64,000 nucleotides of DNA from Mycobacterium sp. ST-F2 (GTDB lineage Bacteria; Actinomycetota; Actinomycetes; Mycobacteriales; Mycobacteriaceae), in contig NZ_JMHT01000053.1 in the NCBI RefSeq assembly GCF_001905655.1, positions 1 to 64,000 on the forward strand, in the 5' to 3' direction. Below are positions 27,635 to 37,120 of the stretch, in pieces. How positions within the stretch are numbered: the stretch's first letter is position 1; each line of letters begins with the position of its first letter. The position numbers and the translations under genes are program-made. Under the pieces are notes generated by a model. The model did not search any database and was not told the DNA's origin. It saw nothing but the letters and a program-made list of their open reading frames with translations.

Positions 27635-30600
27635 GTGGCCGACGATGCCCAACTTGAAGCCCAATCCGAAGACGTCAGCAGCGCGGCGGAGCCGATAGAG
27701 CTCCCTGAGCGCCTGCGGATTTTCTCGCTGGCCCGGATCCTCGGGACCACCAGCAAGAAGATCACCGAGACGCTGGCGGGAGTCGACGGTAGGCCCCGCA
27801 ACCCCGCCTCCACGGTGACCCGCGCCGAGGCCGAGCGCGTCCGCGAGCTGCTGGGTCTCGATGGTGACGCCCCCGTCACGCCGGAAACCGCGGCGCCCGC
27901 CGAGGCTGCCGAGCCCGTCGCCGAGGTGCTGGTCGAGGTCACCACCGAAGCTGTAGAAGCATCCGCCGACGCCTCTGACGAGGAGTCCGCCGAGGTTGCC
28001 GTCGAAGCCGTCGACGTCGCCGAAGCAGCTGTCGAGATCGCCCGCGAGGCTGAGGCCGAGGCCACCGACGTGGAGTCCGACGCCGGCGAGCCCGAGTCCC
28101 GGCTGCTGCTGGAGCCGACCACGGCCCCCGCCGCCGAGCCCGCCGACTACCTGCCGCTGTTCGTGGCACCGCAGCCCGTGACGTTCCGGCCGCCCGCCGC
28201 GCCTGATGACTTTGCCGACGACGACAGCGCCGACGACGGAGCCGACGGCGCCGACGACGGTGGCGAGGACGGCACCGACGAAGACGGCGAGCGGCCCGCG
28301 AACCGTCGTCGCCGTCGTGGTCGCCGTGGCCGTGGCCGCGGCCGGGGCGAACAGAGCAGTGACGACGCCACCGATACCGACGCCGAAGGCGAAGCGCAGG
28401 ACGCCTCGACCGAGGGTGACGAGGACACCGACGGCGAGGCCGACGACGAATCCGGCGACGACGACGCGAACGCGTCCGACGGTGCCAGCCGCCGTCGCCG
28501 CCGTCGCCGTCGCCGCAAGTCGGGCGCTGCCGGTGGTGACGATGCCGATGGCGAGGCCGGTTCGCCGGACGATCCGCCCAACACCGTCGTCCACGAGCGT
28601 GCCCCCCGCGCCAAGTCGGACAACAACGAAATCCAGGGCATCACCGGGTCCACCCGGCTGGAGGCCAAGCGTCAGCGCCGCCGCGACGGTCGTGACGCGG
28701 GTCGCCGCCGGCCGCCGATCCTGAGTGAGGCCGAGTTCCTGGCGCGGCGTGAAGCCGTCGAGCGCGTGATGGTGGTGCGCGACAAGATCCGCACCGAGCC
28801 GCCGCACGAGGGCGCCCGCTACACGCAGATCGCCGTGCTGGAAGACGGCGTCGTGGTCGAGCACTTCGTGACGTCGGCGGGGTCTGCGTCCCTGGTCGGC
28901 AACATCTACCTCGGCATCGTGCAGAACGTGCTGCCCTCCATGGAGGCGGCGTTCGTCGACATCGGCCGTGGCCGCAACGGCGTCCTGTACGCCGGTGAGG
29001 TCAACTGGGAGGCCGCCGGCCTCGGCGGTAACAACCGCAAGATCGAGCAGGCGCTCAAGCCCGGCGACTACGTCGTCGTGCAGGTCAGCAAGGACCCCGT
29101 CGGGCACAAGGGTGCCCGCCTCACCACGCAGATCTCCCTGGCCGGTCGCTACCTGGTGTACGTGCCGGGTGCATCGTCGACGGGGATCAGCCGTAAGCTG
29201 CCCGACACCGAGCGTCAGCGCCTGAAGGAAATCCTGAAGGAGGTCGTGCCTGCCGACGCCGGTGTGATCATCCGCACCGCGTCCGAGGGCGTGAAGGAAG
29301 AGGACATCCGCGCGGACGTCAACCGGTTGCAGGAGCGCTGGAACCAGATCGACGCCGAGGCCACGACTATCAAGGCCAAGGCCGCCGGCGCCGCCGTGGC
29401 GCTGTACGAAGAGCCCGACGTGCTGGTCAAGGTGATCCGCGACCTGTTCAACGAGGACTTCTCCAAGCTCGTGGTGTCGGGTGACGAGGCCTGGAACACC
29501 ATCAGCACCTACGTCAATTCTGTTGCGCCGGAACTGCTTTCGCGCATGTCGCAGTACGAGCCGGCGGGTGGCGGTACCGGCCCCGACGTGTTCTCCGTGT
29601 ACCGCATCGACGAGCAGCTGGCCAAGGCGATGGACCGCAAGGTGTGGCTGCCCTCGGGCGGCACCCTGGTGATCGACCGCACCGAGGCCATGACGGTCAT
29701 CGACGTCAACACCGGCAAGTTCACCGGCTCCGGGGGCAACCTCGAGCAGACCGTGACCCGCAACAACCTCGAGGCGGCCGAAGAGACGGTGCGCCAGCTC
29801 CGGCTGCGCGATATCGGCGGCATCGTGGTGATCGACTTCATCGACATGGTGCTCGAATCCAACCGGGACCTGGTGCTGCGCCGCCTGACCGAGGCACTGG
29901 CCCGGGACCGGACCCGGCACCAGGTGTCCGAGGTGACCTCACTGGGTCTGGTGCAGCTGACGCGCAAGCGGCTCGGCACCGGACTGATCGAGGCGTTCTC
30001 CACGACCTGCACGCACTGCGCCGGCCGCGGCATCATGCTGCACGCCGACCCGGTGGACACCGCGGCCGCGAACAACCGCAAGGCCGAGGCGGCCGGTGGC
30101 GCCGGTGGCGGCGGTGGCCGCCGCAGCAAGCGGGCCAAGAAGGTCGCCCCGCGCCCCGAAGAAGAGCCGCAGTTGGCCAAGGTGCATTCGCATCCGCAGG
30201 GCGAGCACCCGATGTTCAAGGCCATGGCGGCGGCCAACGGCAAGCACGAGGACGAACTCGACGAGGACGTCGTCGAGGACGCCGAGGGGCTTGCCGACGA
30301 CTCCGCCGACGGCGTGATCGAGTCCGACGAGGTCGTGACCGAGCTGGACACCGACGAGGTTGACGAGGCCGAAGCCGAGGACGATGAGGACTCGGATGAG
30401 GACGAGCTCGAAGTCGAGCTCGACGAGGACTTCGAGGACAGCGACGACGACTCGGACGATGACGACGATCTGGACCTCGACGAGGACGACGCCGACGAAG
30501 ACGACGACGCGGATGACGACGACGCAGACGACGACGCAGACGATGAGGATGCGGACGACGAAGACGACGAGGACGAGGACGACGACGAGGCTGATGAGCC

Positions 30601-30697
30601 CGCTGCAGTGGTCGTCACCCGGGCTCCCGTCGTCCGGCAGCGGCGCCGCGCGGCGGCCCGTCCCGCCGGTCCGCCGGTCGGAGGTGTCGATGGCTGA
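27635..30697 (+). CDS. rne: Ribonuclease E/G
   Basis: A 1020-residue endoribonuclease for mRNA decay and rRNA processing. Residues 20-75 resemble the IF-2 N-terminal motif (SLARILGTTSKKITETLAGV). Residues 80-350 are low-complexity, first acidic Ala/Glu/Asp and then an Arg-rich block (RRRRGRRGRGRGR) likely to bind RNA. The S1 and catalytic core starts near VMVVRDKIRTEPPHEG and includes IYLGIVQNVLPSMEAAFVDI, MTVIDVNTGKFTG with the metal-binding Asp residues, GGIVVIDFIDM, and the zinc-link CTHCAGRG. From about residue 865 the tail is almost entirely Asp/Glu. Both low-complexity flanks around a central core are the mycobacterial arrangement. Confidence 0.95.
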   Translation: MADDAQLEAQSEDVSSAAEPIELPERLRIFSLARILGTTSKKITETLAGVDGRPRNPASTVTRAEAERVRELLGLDGDAPVTPETAAPAEAAEPVAEVLVEVTTEAVEASADASDEESAEVAVEAVDVAEAAVEIAREAEAEATDVESDAGEPESRLLLEPTTAPAAEPADYLPLFVAPQPVTFRPPAAPDDFADDDSADDGADGADDGGEDGTDEDGERPANRRRRRGRRGRGRGRGEQSSDDATDTDAEGEAQDASTEGDEDTDGEADDESGDDDANASDGASRRRRRRRRRKSGAAGGDDADGEAGSPDDPPNTVVHERAPRAKSDNNEIQGITGSTRLEAKRQRRRDGRDAGRRRPPILSEAEFLARREAVERVMVVRDKIRTEPPHEGARYTQIAVLEDGVVVEHFVTSAGSASLVGNIYLGIVQNVLPSMEAAFVDIGRGRNGVLYAGEVNWEAAGLGGNNRKIEQALKPGDYVVVQVSKDPVGHKGARLTTQISLAGRYLVYVPGASSTGISRKLPDTERQRLKEILKEVVPADAGVIIRTASEGVKEEDIRADVNRLQERWNQIDAEATTIKAKAAGAAVALYEEPDVLVKVIRDLFNEDFSKLVVSGDEAWNTISTYVNSVAPELLSRMSQYEPAGGGTGPDVFSVYRIDEQLAKAMDRKVWLPSGGTLVIDRTEAMTVIDVNTGKFTGSGGNLEQTVTRNNLEAAEETVRQLRLRDIGGIVVIDFIDMVLESNRDLVLRRLTEALARDRTRHQVSEVTSLGLVQLTRKRLGTGLIEAFSTTCTHCAGRGIMLHADPVDTAAANNRKAEAAGGAGGGGGRRSKRAKKVAPRPEEEPQLAKVHSHPQGEHPMFKAMAAANGKHEDELDEDVVEDAEGLADDSADGVIESDEVVTELDTDEVDEAEAEDDEDSDEDELEVELDEDFEDSDDDSDDDDDLDLDEDDADEDDDADDDDADDDADDEDADDEDDEDEDDDEADEPAAVVVTRAPVVRQRRRAAARPAGPPVGGVDG

Positions 30698-30718
30698 TGC
30701 CGTGAGGGTCCACGCGGT

Positions 30719-30748
30719 TTGACCCTCGATTAACTGGTCACGTACCCT
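30719..30748 (+). promoter_or_regulatory. Predicted sigma-A promoter of rplU-rpmA
   Basis: TTGACC (30719-30724) and TACCCT (30743-30748), 18 bases apart, fit the mycobacterial TTGAC-N17-18-TANNNT pattern. The expected transcription start is near 30755, leaving a leader of about 135 bases. Confidence 0.6.
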
Positions 30749-30757
30749 TGACCAGTT
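30732..30757. promoter_or_regulatory. Perfect inverted repeat over the rplU -10 box
   Basis: AACTGGTCA (30732-30740) and TGACCAGTT (30749-30757) are exact inverses with an 8-base spacer that contains most of the predicted -10 box. The position would suit a repressor site. It could alternatively be the rne terminator hairpin. Confidence 0.5.
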
Positions 30758-30889
30758 GTCGCCTGGCCGACACCGGCGACATGGAGAGCTGCGGACGCCC
30801 GCGCCGCTCCAACCTAAGACCCGCGCACGCAGCCTTCGGGTGGCGCGCGCCCCGCAGTAGACGAAACGAAGAACAGAGGAACACCAACG

Positions 30890-31213
30890 ATGGCAGCCGA
30901 TAACGCCACGTACGCAATCGTCAAGACTGGTGGCAAGCAGTACAAGGTTGCCGTCGGTGACGTGGTCAAGATCGAGAAGCTCGACGCTGAGCAGGGCGCC
31001 TCGGTGTCGCTGCCCGTCGCTCTCGTGGTCGAGGGTGCGAAGGTCACCACCAGCGCCGACGCGCTGGCCAAGGTCGCTGTCACCGGTGAGGTGCTCGAGC
31101 ACACCAAGGGCCCGAAGATCCGTATCCACAAGTTCAAGAACAAGACCGGCTACCACAAGCGCCAGGGCCACCGTCAGCAGTTGACGGTCGTCAAGGTCAC
31201 CGGCATCAAGTAA
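30890..31213 (+). CDS. rplU: 50S ribosomal protein L21
   Basis: A 107-residue ribosomal protein with the L21 signature ([19 protein letters not shown] near the N-terminus and [16 protein letters not shown] near the C-terminus). AGAGGA stands upstream of ATG 30890. It is co-transcribed with rpmA, which starts 18 bases after its stop. Confidence 0.97.
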   Translation: MAADNATYAIVKTGGKQYKVAVGDVVKIEKLDAEQGASVSLPVALVVEGAKVTTSADALAKVAVTGEVLEHTKGPKIRIHKFKNKTGYHKRQGHRQQLTVVKVTGIK

Positions 31214-31231
31214 GTAAGGGAGCGAACAGAC

Positions 31232-31489
31232 ATGGCACATAAGAAGGGCGCGTCCAGCTCTCGTAACGGTCGCGATTCAGCCGCCCAGCGGCTCGGCGTC
31301 AAGCGCTTCGGCGGCCAGGTCGTCAAGGCCGGCGAGATCCTCGTCCGCCAGCGCGGCACCCACTTCCACCCGGGCGTGAATGTCGGTCGCGGTGGCGACG
31401 ACACTCTGTTCGCCACGGCCGCCGGCTCGGTGCTCTTCGGCTCCAAGCGTGGTCGCAAGACGGTCAACATCGTCCCGGTCGAGGCCTAA
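31232..31489 (+). CDS. rpmA: 50S ribosomal protein L27
   Basis: An 85-residue protein with the L27 N-terminus [16 protein letters not shown] and the family block [22 protein letters not shown]. The N-terminus begins directly at MAHKKG, so no cleaved extension of the Firmicutes type is present. AAGGGAG precedes the start. A strong terminator separates it from obg. Confidence 0.97.
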   Translation: MAHKKGASSSRNGRDSAAQRLGVKRFGGQVVKAGEILVRQRGTHFHPGVNVGRGGDDTLFATAAGSVLFGSKRGRKTVNIVPVEA

Positions 31490-31507
31490 CCTTTTTCACG
31501 AGGTGTG

Positions 31508-31548
31508 AAGCTGCCACGAGGTTTCGCCTCGTGGCAGCTTTTCTTTTT
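31508..31548 (+). terminator. Intrinsic terminator after rpmA
   Basis: A perfect 14-bp stem (AAGCTGCCACGAGG with CCTCGTGGCAGCTT, loop TTTCG) is followed by TTCTTTTT. It is the most classical terminator of the window and implies that obg has some transcription of its own. Confidence 0.95.
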
Positions 31549-31599
31549 CCCGGGGCGAGCGAAGCGACGGGAAGTGTTTCGTGAGTGAGAGGACGTCAG

Positions 31600-33060
31600 A
31601 TGGCACCCCGGTTCGTAGACCGTGTGGTGATCCACGCGCGCGCCGGTAACGGCGGCAACGGATGTGCATCGGTACACCGGGAGAAGTTCAAGCCTCTCGG
31701 TGGGCCTGACGGCGGCAACGGCGGTAAAGGCGGCAGCATCGTGCTGGTCGTCGACCCGCAGGTGCACACGCTGCTGGACTTCCACTTCCGTCCGCACGTC
31801 GACGCCCCCTCCGGCAAGCCGGGTGCCGGCAGTAACCGCGACGGCGCCGCCGGGGCCGATCTCGAGGTTCACGTGCCCGATGGCACCGTTGTGCTCGATG
31901 ACCAGGGTCGCATGCTCGCCGACCTGGTGGGTGCCGGCACCCGCTTCGAGGCCGCTGCCGGTGGCCGCGGCGGGCTGGGCAACGCCGCGCTGGCCTCCCG
32001 GGCCCGCAAGGCGCCCGGTTTCGCGCTGCTGGGGGAGAAGGGCGAGATTCGCGATCTCACCCTCGAGCTCAAGACGGTCGCCGACGTCGGCCTGGTCGGT
32101 TTCCCGTCGGCCGGCAAATCGTCTCTGGTGTCGGCTATTTCGGCCGCCAAGCCGAAGATCGCGGACTACCCGTTCACCACGCTGGTGCCGAACCTGGGAG
32201 TGGTCTCGGCGGGTGACAACACGTTCACCGTCGCCGACGTCCCGGGCCTGATCCCCGGCGCTTCCGAGGGCCGTGGACTGGGCCTGGACTTCCTGCGGCA
32301 CATCGAACGCTGCGCCGTGCTGGTCCACGTGGTGGACTGCGCGACGCTGGAACCGGGCCGTGACCCGATTTCCGACATCGAGGCGCTGGAGGCCGAGCTG
32401 GCCGCGTATACGCCGACGCTGCAAGGGGATTCGACCCTGGGTGACCTCGCCGAGCGGCCCCGCGCGGTGCTGCTCAACAAGATCGACGTGCCCGATGCCC
32501 GCGAGCTCGCTGATTTCGTCAAGGAAGAGGTGGCCGCCAAGTACGGCTGGCCCGTCTACGAAATCTCGACGGTCAGCCGAGACGGCTTGCGCCCGTTGAC
32601 CTTTGCCCTGTGGGACATGGTCGCGGCGTACCGGGCCGCGCAGCCCGTGGTGGCGCCCCGTCGCCCGATCATCCGGCCCGTCGCGGTCAACGAGACCGGC
32701 TTCACCGTCGAATCGGACGGTTCCGGCGGCTTCATCGTGCGCGGCACCCGGCCGGAGCGCTGGATCGCCCAGACGGCCTTCGACAACGACGAGGCCGTCG
32801 GTTATCTCGGTGACCGCCTGGCGCGCCTCGGCGTCGAGGACGAACTGCTCAAGAAGGGTGCCCGCGCGGGCTGCGCCGTCACCATCGGCGACGTCACCTT
32901 CGACTGGGAGCCGCAGACTCCCGCGGGCGTCGACATGCAGATGTCCGGTCGCGGTACCGATATCCGTCTGGAGCAGAACGACCGCGTCGGCGCCGCGGAA
33001 CGCAAGGCGGCCCGCAAGGAACGCCGCCGGTCAGCGGAGGATCCCGAGGAAGACCTGTGA
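31600..33060 (+). CDS. obg: GTPase Obg/CgtA
   Basis: A 486-residue ribosome-associated GTPase involved in large-subunit assembly and growth control. The glycine-rich Obg fold spans residues 1-157 ([32 protein letters not shown]). The G domain follows with G1 [13 protein letters not shown]3 DVPGLIPGA and G4 NKIDV. A C-terminal OCT domain (residues 355-430) and a basic tail complete the actinobacterial form. I chose ATG 31600 ([10 protein letters not shown]) over an upstream start at 31585 because GAGAGGA lies at the right distance. The stop overlaps proB by 4 bases. Confidence 0.96.
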   Translation: MAPRFVDRVVIHARAGNGGNGCASVHREKFKPLGGPDGGNGGKGGSIVLVVDPQVHTLLDFHFRPHVDAPSGKPGAGSNRDGAAGADLEVHVPDGTVVLDDQGRMLADLVGAGTRFEAAAGGRGGLGNAALASRARKAPGFALLGEKGEIRDLTLELKTVADVGLVGFPSAGKSSLVSAISAAKPKIADYPFTTLVPNLGVVSAGDNTFTVADVPGLIPGASEGRGLGLDFLRHIERCAVLVHVVDCATLEPGRDPISDIEALEAELAAYTPTLQGDSTLGDLAERPRAVLLNKIDVPDARELADFVKEEVAAKYGWPVYEISTVSRDGLRPLTFALWDMVAAYRAAQPVVAPRRPIIRPVAVNETGFTVESDGSGGFIVRGTRPERWIAQTAFDNDEAVGYLGDRLARLGVEDELLKKGARAGCAVTIGDVTFDWEPQTPAGVDMQMSGRGTDIRLEQNDRVGAAERKAARKERRRSAEDPEEDL

Positions 33061-34178
33061 CGCACGGCTCCGGAACGGTCTCGGCGCATCGCGAGGCCGT
33101 GCGCACCGCACGTAGCGTCGTCGTCAAGATCGGGACCACCGCGCTCACCGCCCCCAACGGCATGTTCGACGCGGGCCGGCTCGCCACGCTGGCCGACGCC
33201 ATCGAGAAGCGCATGAAGGCCGGCTCTGACGTCGTGATCGTGTCGTCCGGTGCCATCGCCGCCGGCATCGAGCCGCTCGGCCTGACCAAGCGCCCGACGG
33301 ACCTGGCCACCAAGCAGGCCGCGGCCAGCGTCGGACAGGTCGCCCTGGTCAACGCGTGGAGCGCGGCGTTCGCCCGGTATGACCGGACCGTCGGTCAGGT
33401 GCTGCTGACCGCGCACGACATCGCCCAGCGGGCGCAGCACAACAACGCCCAGCGCACGCTGGACCGGCTGCGGGCGCTGCATGCGGTGGCGATCGTCAAC
33501 GAGAACGACACCGTGGCCACCAACGAGATCCGGTTCGGCGACAACGACCGGCTGTCGGCCCTGGTGGCGCAGCTTGTCGGCGCCGACGCGCTGATCCTGC
33601 TGAGTGACATCGACGGCTTGTACGACTCCGACCCCCGCAAGGGCGATGCGCGCTTCATCCCCGAGGTCGCCGTGTCCGGGGACCTCGACGGCGTGTCGGC
33701 AACGGGAGGCAGCCGGCTGGGCACGGGCGGCATGGCGTCAAAACTGTCGTCGGCGCTGCTCGCTGCAGATGCCGGTGTGCCGGTCCTGCTGGCCGCCGCC
33801 AGTGATGCTGCTGCCGCGCTGACCGACGCCTCGGTGGGCACGGTGTTCGCGGCGCGTCCCGAACGCATGTCGGCCCGGCGGTTCTGGGTGCGCTATGCGG
33901 CGGAGACGACGGGGACGGTGACCCTGGACGCGGGCGCGGTGCGTGCCGTGGTCCGGCAAAGAAAGTCGTTGTTGCCCGCCGGCATCACGGCGGTCTCGGG
34001 CCGGTTCCACGGTGGCGACGTCGTCGAACTGCACGGACCGGACGGCAAAGCGGTGGCCCGGGGCGTCGTGGCCTATGACGATGCCGAGCTCGCGGGCATC
34101 ATCGGCCGGTCCACCCCCGAGTTACCCGTCGAATTGCGCCGGCCTGCGGTGCACGCTGACGACCTTGTCGCAATTTGA
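33057..34178 (+). CDS. proB: Glutamate 5-kinase
   Basis: A 373-residue kinase for the first step of proline synthesis. The amino-acid-kinase domain carries [40 protein letters not shown] and [15 protein letters not shown]-terminal PUA domain follows from about residue 280 ([23 protein letters not shown]). It starts at GTG 33057, overlapping the obg stop (GTGA). The partner proA lies 14 kb away. Confidence 0.96.
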   Translation: MTHGSGTVSAHREAVRTARSVVVKIGTTALTAPNGMFDAGRLATLADAIEKRMKAGSDVVIVSSGAIAAGIEPLGLTKRPTDLATKQAAASVGQVALVNAWSAAFARYDRTVGQVLLTAHDIAQRAQHNNAQRTLDRLRALHAVAIVNENDTVATNEIRFGDNDRLSALVAQLVGADALILLSDIDGLYDSDPRKGDARFIPEVAVSGDLDGVSATGGSRLGTGGMASKLSSALLAADAGVPVLLAAASDAAAALTDASVGTVFAARPERMSARRFWVRYAAETTGTVTLDAGAVRAVVRQRKSLLPAGITAVSGRFHGGDVVELHGPDGKAVARGVVAYDDAELAGIIGRSTPELPVELRRPAVHADDLVAI

Positions 34179-34201
34179 CCTCGGCTTTGTGTGTATTTGG
34201 C

Positions 34202-34207
34202 TAGAAT
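34202..34207 (+). promoter_or_regulatory. Candidate -10 box before the deacetylase operon
   Basis: TAGAAT lies 102 bases upstream of the PIG-L start, in a short AT-rich patch (TTTGTGTGTATTTGGCTAGAAT). No -35 element with good spacing is obvious. Confidence 0.35.
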
Positions 34208-34308
34208 CGGCGCCTCCGTCGGTGTTTTAGCCGCCGAGTAAGGCTGGCCCATTAAATTGGGGTTATGCTGCGTTGGATACCGATGCAGCAAACAGAATTG
34301 AGGGGGCG

Positions 34309-34932
34309 ATGGCAAGACAGTCCGTACTGGCGGTCGGCGCCCATCCCGATGACATCGAGTTGGGCTGCGGTGGTGCGCTGGCAAAGCATGTAGCGGCCGG
34401 CGACCGGGTCACCATGCTGGTGGTCACCCGTGGCGAAGAGGGGCCGGGCGACTCGCAGGAGCGGGTGCGTGAGCAACTGCGCGCGGTGGAGGTGCTGGGC
34501 GTCCACGAGCTGTTGTGGGGCCAGGGTTTCGGTGACTGCCGCGTCTCGCTGCAGGAGTTCGAGCTGGTGCACCTGATCGAGGACGCCATCGAAAAGTCTT
34601 CTGCCACAATCGTTTACACTCATACCGCCAATGACAGCCACCAGGATCACCGAGTGGTCTCCCGCTGCACGCTCGGCGCGGCGCGGTGGGTGTCGTCGAT
34701 CATGACGTACGGCGGACCGTCGGCCATCGGCTTCAATCCGACGGCGTTCGTCGACATCTCCGACTCGCTGGACAAGAAGGTCGAAGCCCTGATGTCGCAC
34801 GTGTCGCAGGCCGAGGCCAGCGAAAAAGTCAGCGCCTCCTGGGTGCGTAGTTCCGCTGAGCACTACGGCTTCCTGTGCCGCCGTGCGTTCGCCGAGGGAT
34901 TCGAGCCGGCCCGACTGGTCGTCGATTTCTGA
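34309..34932 (+). CDS. PIG-L / LmbE family N-acetyl-sugar deacetylase
   Basis: A 207-residue zinc-dependent deacetylase family member. The metal-binding AHPDDIELGCGG is at residues 9-20 and the second His set is in THTANDSHQDHRVV. The family includes MshB and GlcNAc-PI deacetylases, so an N-acetylated sugar conjugate is the likely substrate. I chose ATG 34309 because AGGGGG stands just upstream. Translation couples tightly to the flavoprotein that starts 4 bases after its stop. The pair is absent between proB and nadE in the M. tuberculosis order as I recall it. Confidence 0.88.
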   Translation: MARQSVLAVGAHPDDIELGCGGALAKHVAAGDRVTMLVVTRGEEGPGDSQERVREQLRAVEVLGVHELLWGQGFGDCRVSLQEFELVHLIEDAIEKSSATIVYTHTANDSHQDHRVVSRCTLGAARWVSSIMTYGGPSAIGFNPTAFVDISDSLDKKVEALMSHVSQAEASEKVSASWVRSSAEHYGFLCRRAFAEGFEPARLVVDF

Positions 34933-34936
34933 CCCG

Positions 34937-36244
34937 GTGCCAACCTTTCTGATTGTCGGCGCCGGGCCGACGGGGCTCGGCGCTGCCGTCCGCCTGACCG
35001 AACTCGGCATCGACCACCTGGTGGTGGACGCGGGTTACCAGGTCGGCGGCATGGCCGCATCGGTCCGCGACGCACACGGTTTCACCTGGGATCTTGGCGG
35101 ACATGTACTGCACAGCCACTTCCCAGCATTCGACCAGGCGGTCGATGCCTCCGGGGTGAAGATGAACGACGTCGCCCGCAACGGCTGGGTGTGGCTGGAC
35201 GGCAGCGGACCGCAGAGCCTCGTCCCCACGCCCATCCAGCAGCAACTCACCGAGCTGCCCACCGACCTGTACCCGGACGCGCCGCTGGGCAACCTTGCCG
35301 ACTATTACCGCAACAATTTCGGTGGCAAACTTTTTGACGAGTTTTTCGGCCCCTACAACTACAAGATGTGGACGGCCCCGCTCGAGCAGATCGACCACGA
35401 ATGGACGTCGCTGCGCAGCGGCAGTGCCGCGCCGAATGTGCCGCGGCTCGGTCTGGCCGGCTCGTCGACCGGACCAGCGGGCAGCTTCCCGTACCCGATA
35501 GGCGGCACCGGCGCGCTGTGGCAGGGCGTGTACGAGCGGATGCTGGCGCCGGAGACGCTGCGGCTGAACACCCGCGTCGTCGCCATCGACGTGCCCCGAC
35601 GGACGGCGACGCTGGACGACGGCTCCACCGTCCGGTACGAGCACTGCGTCAGCTCGGCACCGCTGACGACGGCCTGGGGCTGGCTGGGCGGCGCCGGCAG
35701 CGAGGGGACGCCCCAGCGAAACACTTTGTGTGCCAGTCGTATCTACGCGGTCGGGTTGGGCTACCGCGGTCCGGCGCCGGCCGAGCTGGCCGACAAGACC
35801 TGGCTGTACTGCCCCGACCTCGGGGTGCCGTGGTACCGGGCCACGGTGCTGAACAACTACGACCCCGCCAATGCCGGTCCCGGCCGCTGGAATGTGTTGT
35901 GTGAAGTGCCGCAGCTACCGGGGCAAACACTGACGGCCGCCGACGCGGTGCGCCGCACGGAGGAGTCGCTGCGGGCGCTGGGCGCCGAGTCGGAGTATGT
36001 CGTCAGCCGGTTCGTGCAGGAGGTCCCGATGGGCTATCCGGTACCGACCCTGGGACGCGACGACATTGTGCGGGCAGTCGACGAGCGGCTACGCGCACAC
36101 GGCCTGTACAGCCGCGGCCGGTTCGGTGGCTGGCGCTACGAGTCGTCGAACCAGGACTATGGCTACATGCAGGGCCGGGAGGCCGTGGACAACGCGTTGT
36201 CCGGTACACCCGAGGACGTCTACTGGCACCCGGACAGGTTCTGA
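34937..36244 (+). CDS. FAD-dependent UGM/protoporphyrinogen-oxidase-like sugar-pathway flavoprotein
   Basis: A 435-residue flavoprotein. The dinucleotide fold TFLIVGAGPTGLGAA starts at residue 3 of the GTG 34937 start, followed by VVDAGYQVGGMAASVRDAHG and GGHVLHSHF. The central block FGPYNYKMWTAPLEQIDHEW and the PIGGTGALWQGV segment recall UDP-galactopyranose mutases and the related oxidoreductases found in polysaccharide clusters. The direct coupling to a PIG-L deacetylase supports a sugar or glycolipid substrate, but the reaction is unknown. The last 25 bases overlap the sirtuin gene on the other strand. Confidence 0.82.
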   Translation: MPTFLIVGAGPTGLGAAVRLTELGIDHLVVDAGYQVGGMAASVRDAHGFTWDLGGHVLHSHFPAFDQAVDASGVKMNDVARNGWVWLDGSGPQSLVPTPIQQQLTELPTDLYPDAPLGNLADYYRNNFGGKLFDEFFGPYNYKMWTAPLEQIDHEWTSLRSGSAAPNVPRLGLAGSSTGPAGSFPYPIGGTGALWQGVYERMLAPETLRLNTRVVAIDVPRRTATLDDGSTVRYEHCVSSAPLTTAWGWLGGAGSEGTPQRNTLCASRIYAVGLGYRGPAPAELADKTWLYCPDLGVPWYRATVLNNYDPANAGPGRWNVLCEVPQLPGQTLTAADAVRRTEESLRALGAESEYVVSRFVQEVPMGYPVPTLGRDDIVRAVDERLRAHGLYSRGRFGGWRYESSNQDYGYMQGREAVDNALSGTPEDVYWHPDRF

Positions 36245-37062
36245 GCCGCCAATTCGCCGACCAGCAGGCCGAGAATTTCCGAACACCCACTGTCGATCTT
36301 CACCGCGGCCAGCTCGTCGCCGCGGGTGGCGCCGCGGTTGATGATCGCGACGGGCTTACCGGTGGCCGCCGCATGCCGCACGAAGCGCAGGCCCGAGTAC
36401 ACCGTCAGCGACGATCCGGCGACCAGCAACGCGTCGGCGTCGTCGACCAGGGAATAGGCCTGCTGCACCCGGTCTTTCGGCACGCTGTCGCCGAAGTACA
36501 CGATGTCGGGCTTGAGGATGCCGCCGCAGCGGGGGCAGTCCAGGTATTGGAAGGTCGTGGTGTCCTCGACCGTTGCGTCGGCATCGGGTGCCACGCCGAT
36601 GCTGCCGACCTGGGTGGCCCGCTCGGTGAAGCCGGGGTTGAGTCGTTCCAGCTCCTCGGCCAGCGCGGCGCGGGTCACGGTGTGCCCGCAGCTCAGGCAG
36701 ACGACCTGCGCGTAGGTGCCGTGCAGATTCACCACGGTCCGGGAGCCGGCCTTGGTGTGCAGCAGGTCGACGTTCTGCGTGATGACGCCAGTGACGAGCC
36801 CGGCACGTTCCAGCGCGGCGACGGCGTGGTGACCGGCGTTGGGCAGGCGAGCGGCCATGTGTCGCCAGCCGATGTGGTTGCGGGCCCAGTACCGCTGCCG
36901 GAAGGCGGGGCCGGACAGGAACTGCTGGATGGTCATCGGGTTGCTCGGCGGTGAATCGGGCCCGCGGTAGTCCGGGATACCCGAATCGGTGGAGATGCCC
37001 GCGCCGGTCAGCACGGCGAGACGGCGATCGGCCAGCAGATTGACCAGTTCAGGAGCCTGCAC
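36220..37062 (-). CDS. Sir2-family NAD-dependent protein deacylase (class II type)
   Basis: A 280-residue sirtuin. It shows GAGISTDSGIPDYRG (residues 20-34), TQNVDLLH, the catalytic His in NLHG, two zinc Cys pairs (CLSCGH and CPRCGG), and GSSLTVYSGL near the C-terminus. The sequence around the Cys pairs and the length resemble class II (SIRT4-like) enzymes. It removes acyl groups from lysines while consuming NAD. nadE, the last enzyme of NAD synthesis, is divergently placed 58 bases away. Confidence 0.92.
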   Translation of the reverse strand: MQAPELVNLLADRRLAVLTGAGISTDSGIPDYRGPDSPPSNPMTIQQFLSGPAFRQRYWARNHIGWRHMAARLPNAGHHAVAALERAGLVTGVITQNVDLLHTKAGSRTVVNLHGTYAQVVCLSCGHTVTRAALAEELERLNPGFTERATQVGSIGVAPDADATVEDTTTFQYLDCPRCGGILKPDIVYFGDSVPKDRVQQAYSLVDDADALLVAGSSLTVYSGLRFVRHAAATGKPVAIINRGATRGDELAAVKIDSGCSEILGLLVGELAAQNLSGCQ

Positions 37063-37120
37063 GTCATCGAGGGTAGGCCGTCTACCGAGTTACACGACGT
37101 GACGGTGCGACAATCGTGAC

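Noticed and set aside
29509-30618. Serine-rich 369-codon frame opposite the RNase E tail
   Set aside because: The serine runs are the antisense of the Asp/Glu codon tract in rne.
34176-34207. TTGACC at 34176 as -35 partner of TAGAAT
   Set aside because: The spacer is about 20 bases, too long for a usual sigma-A promoter.
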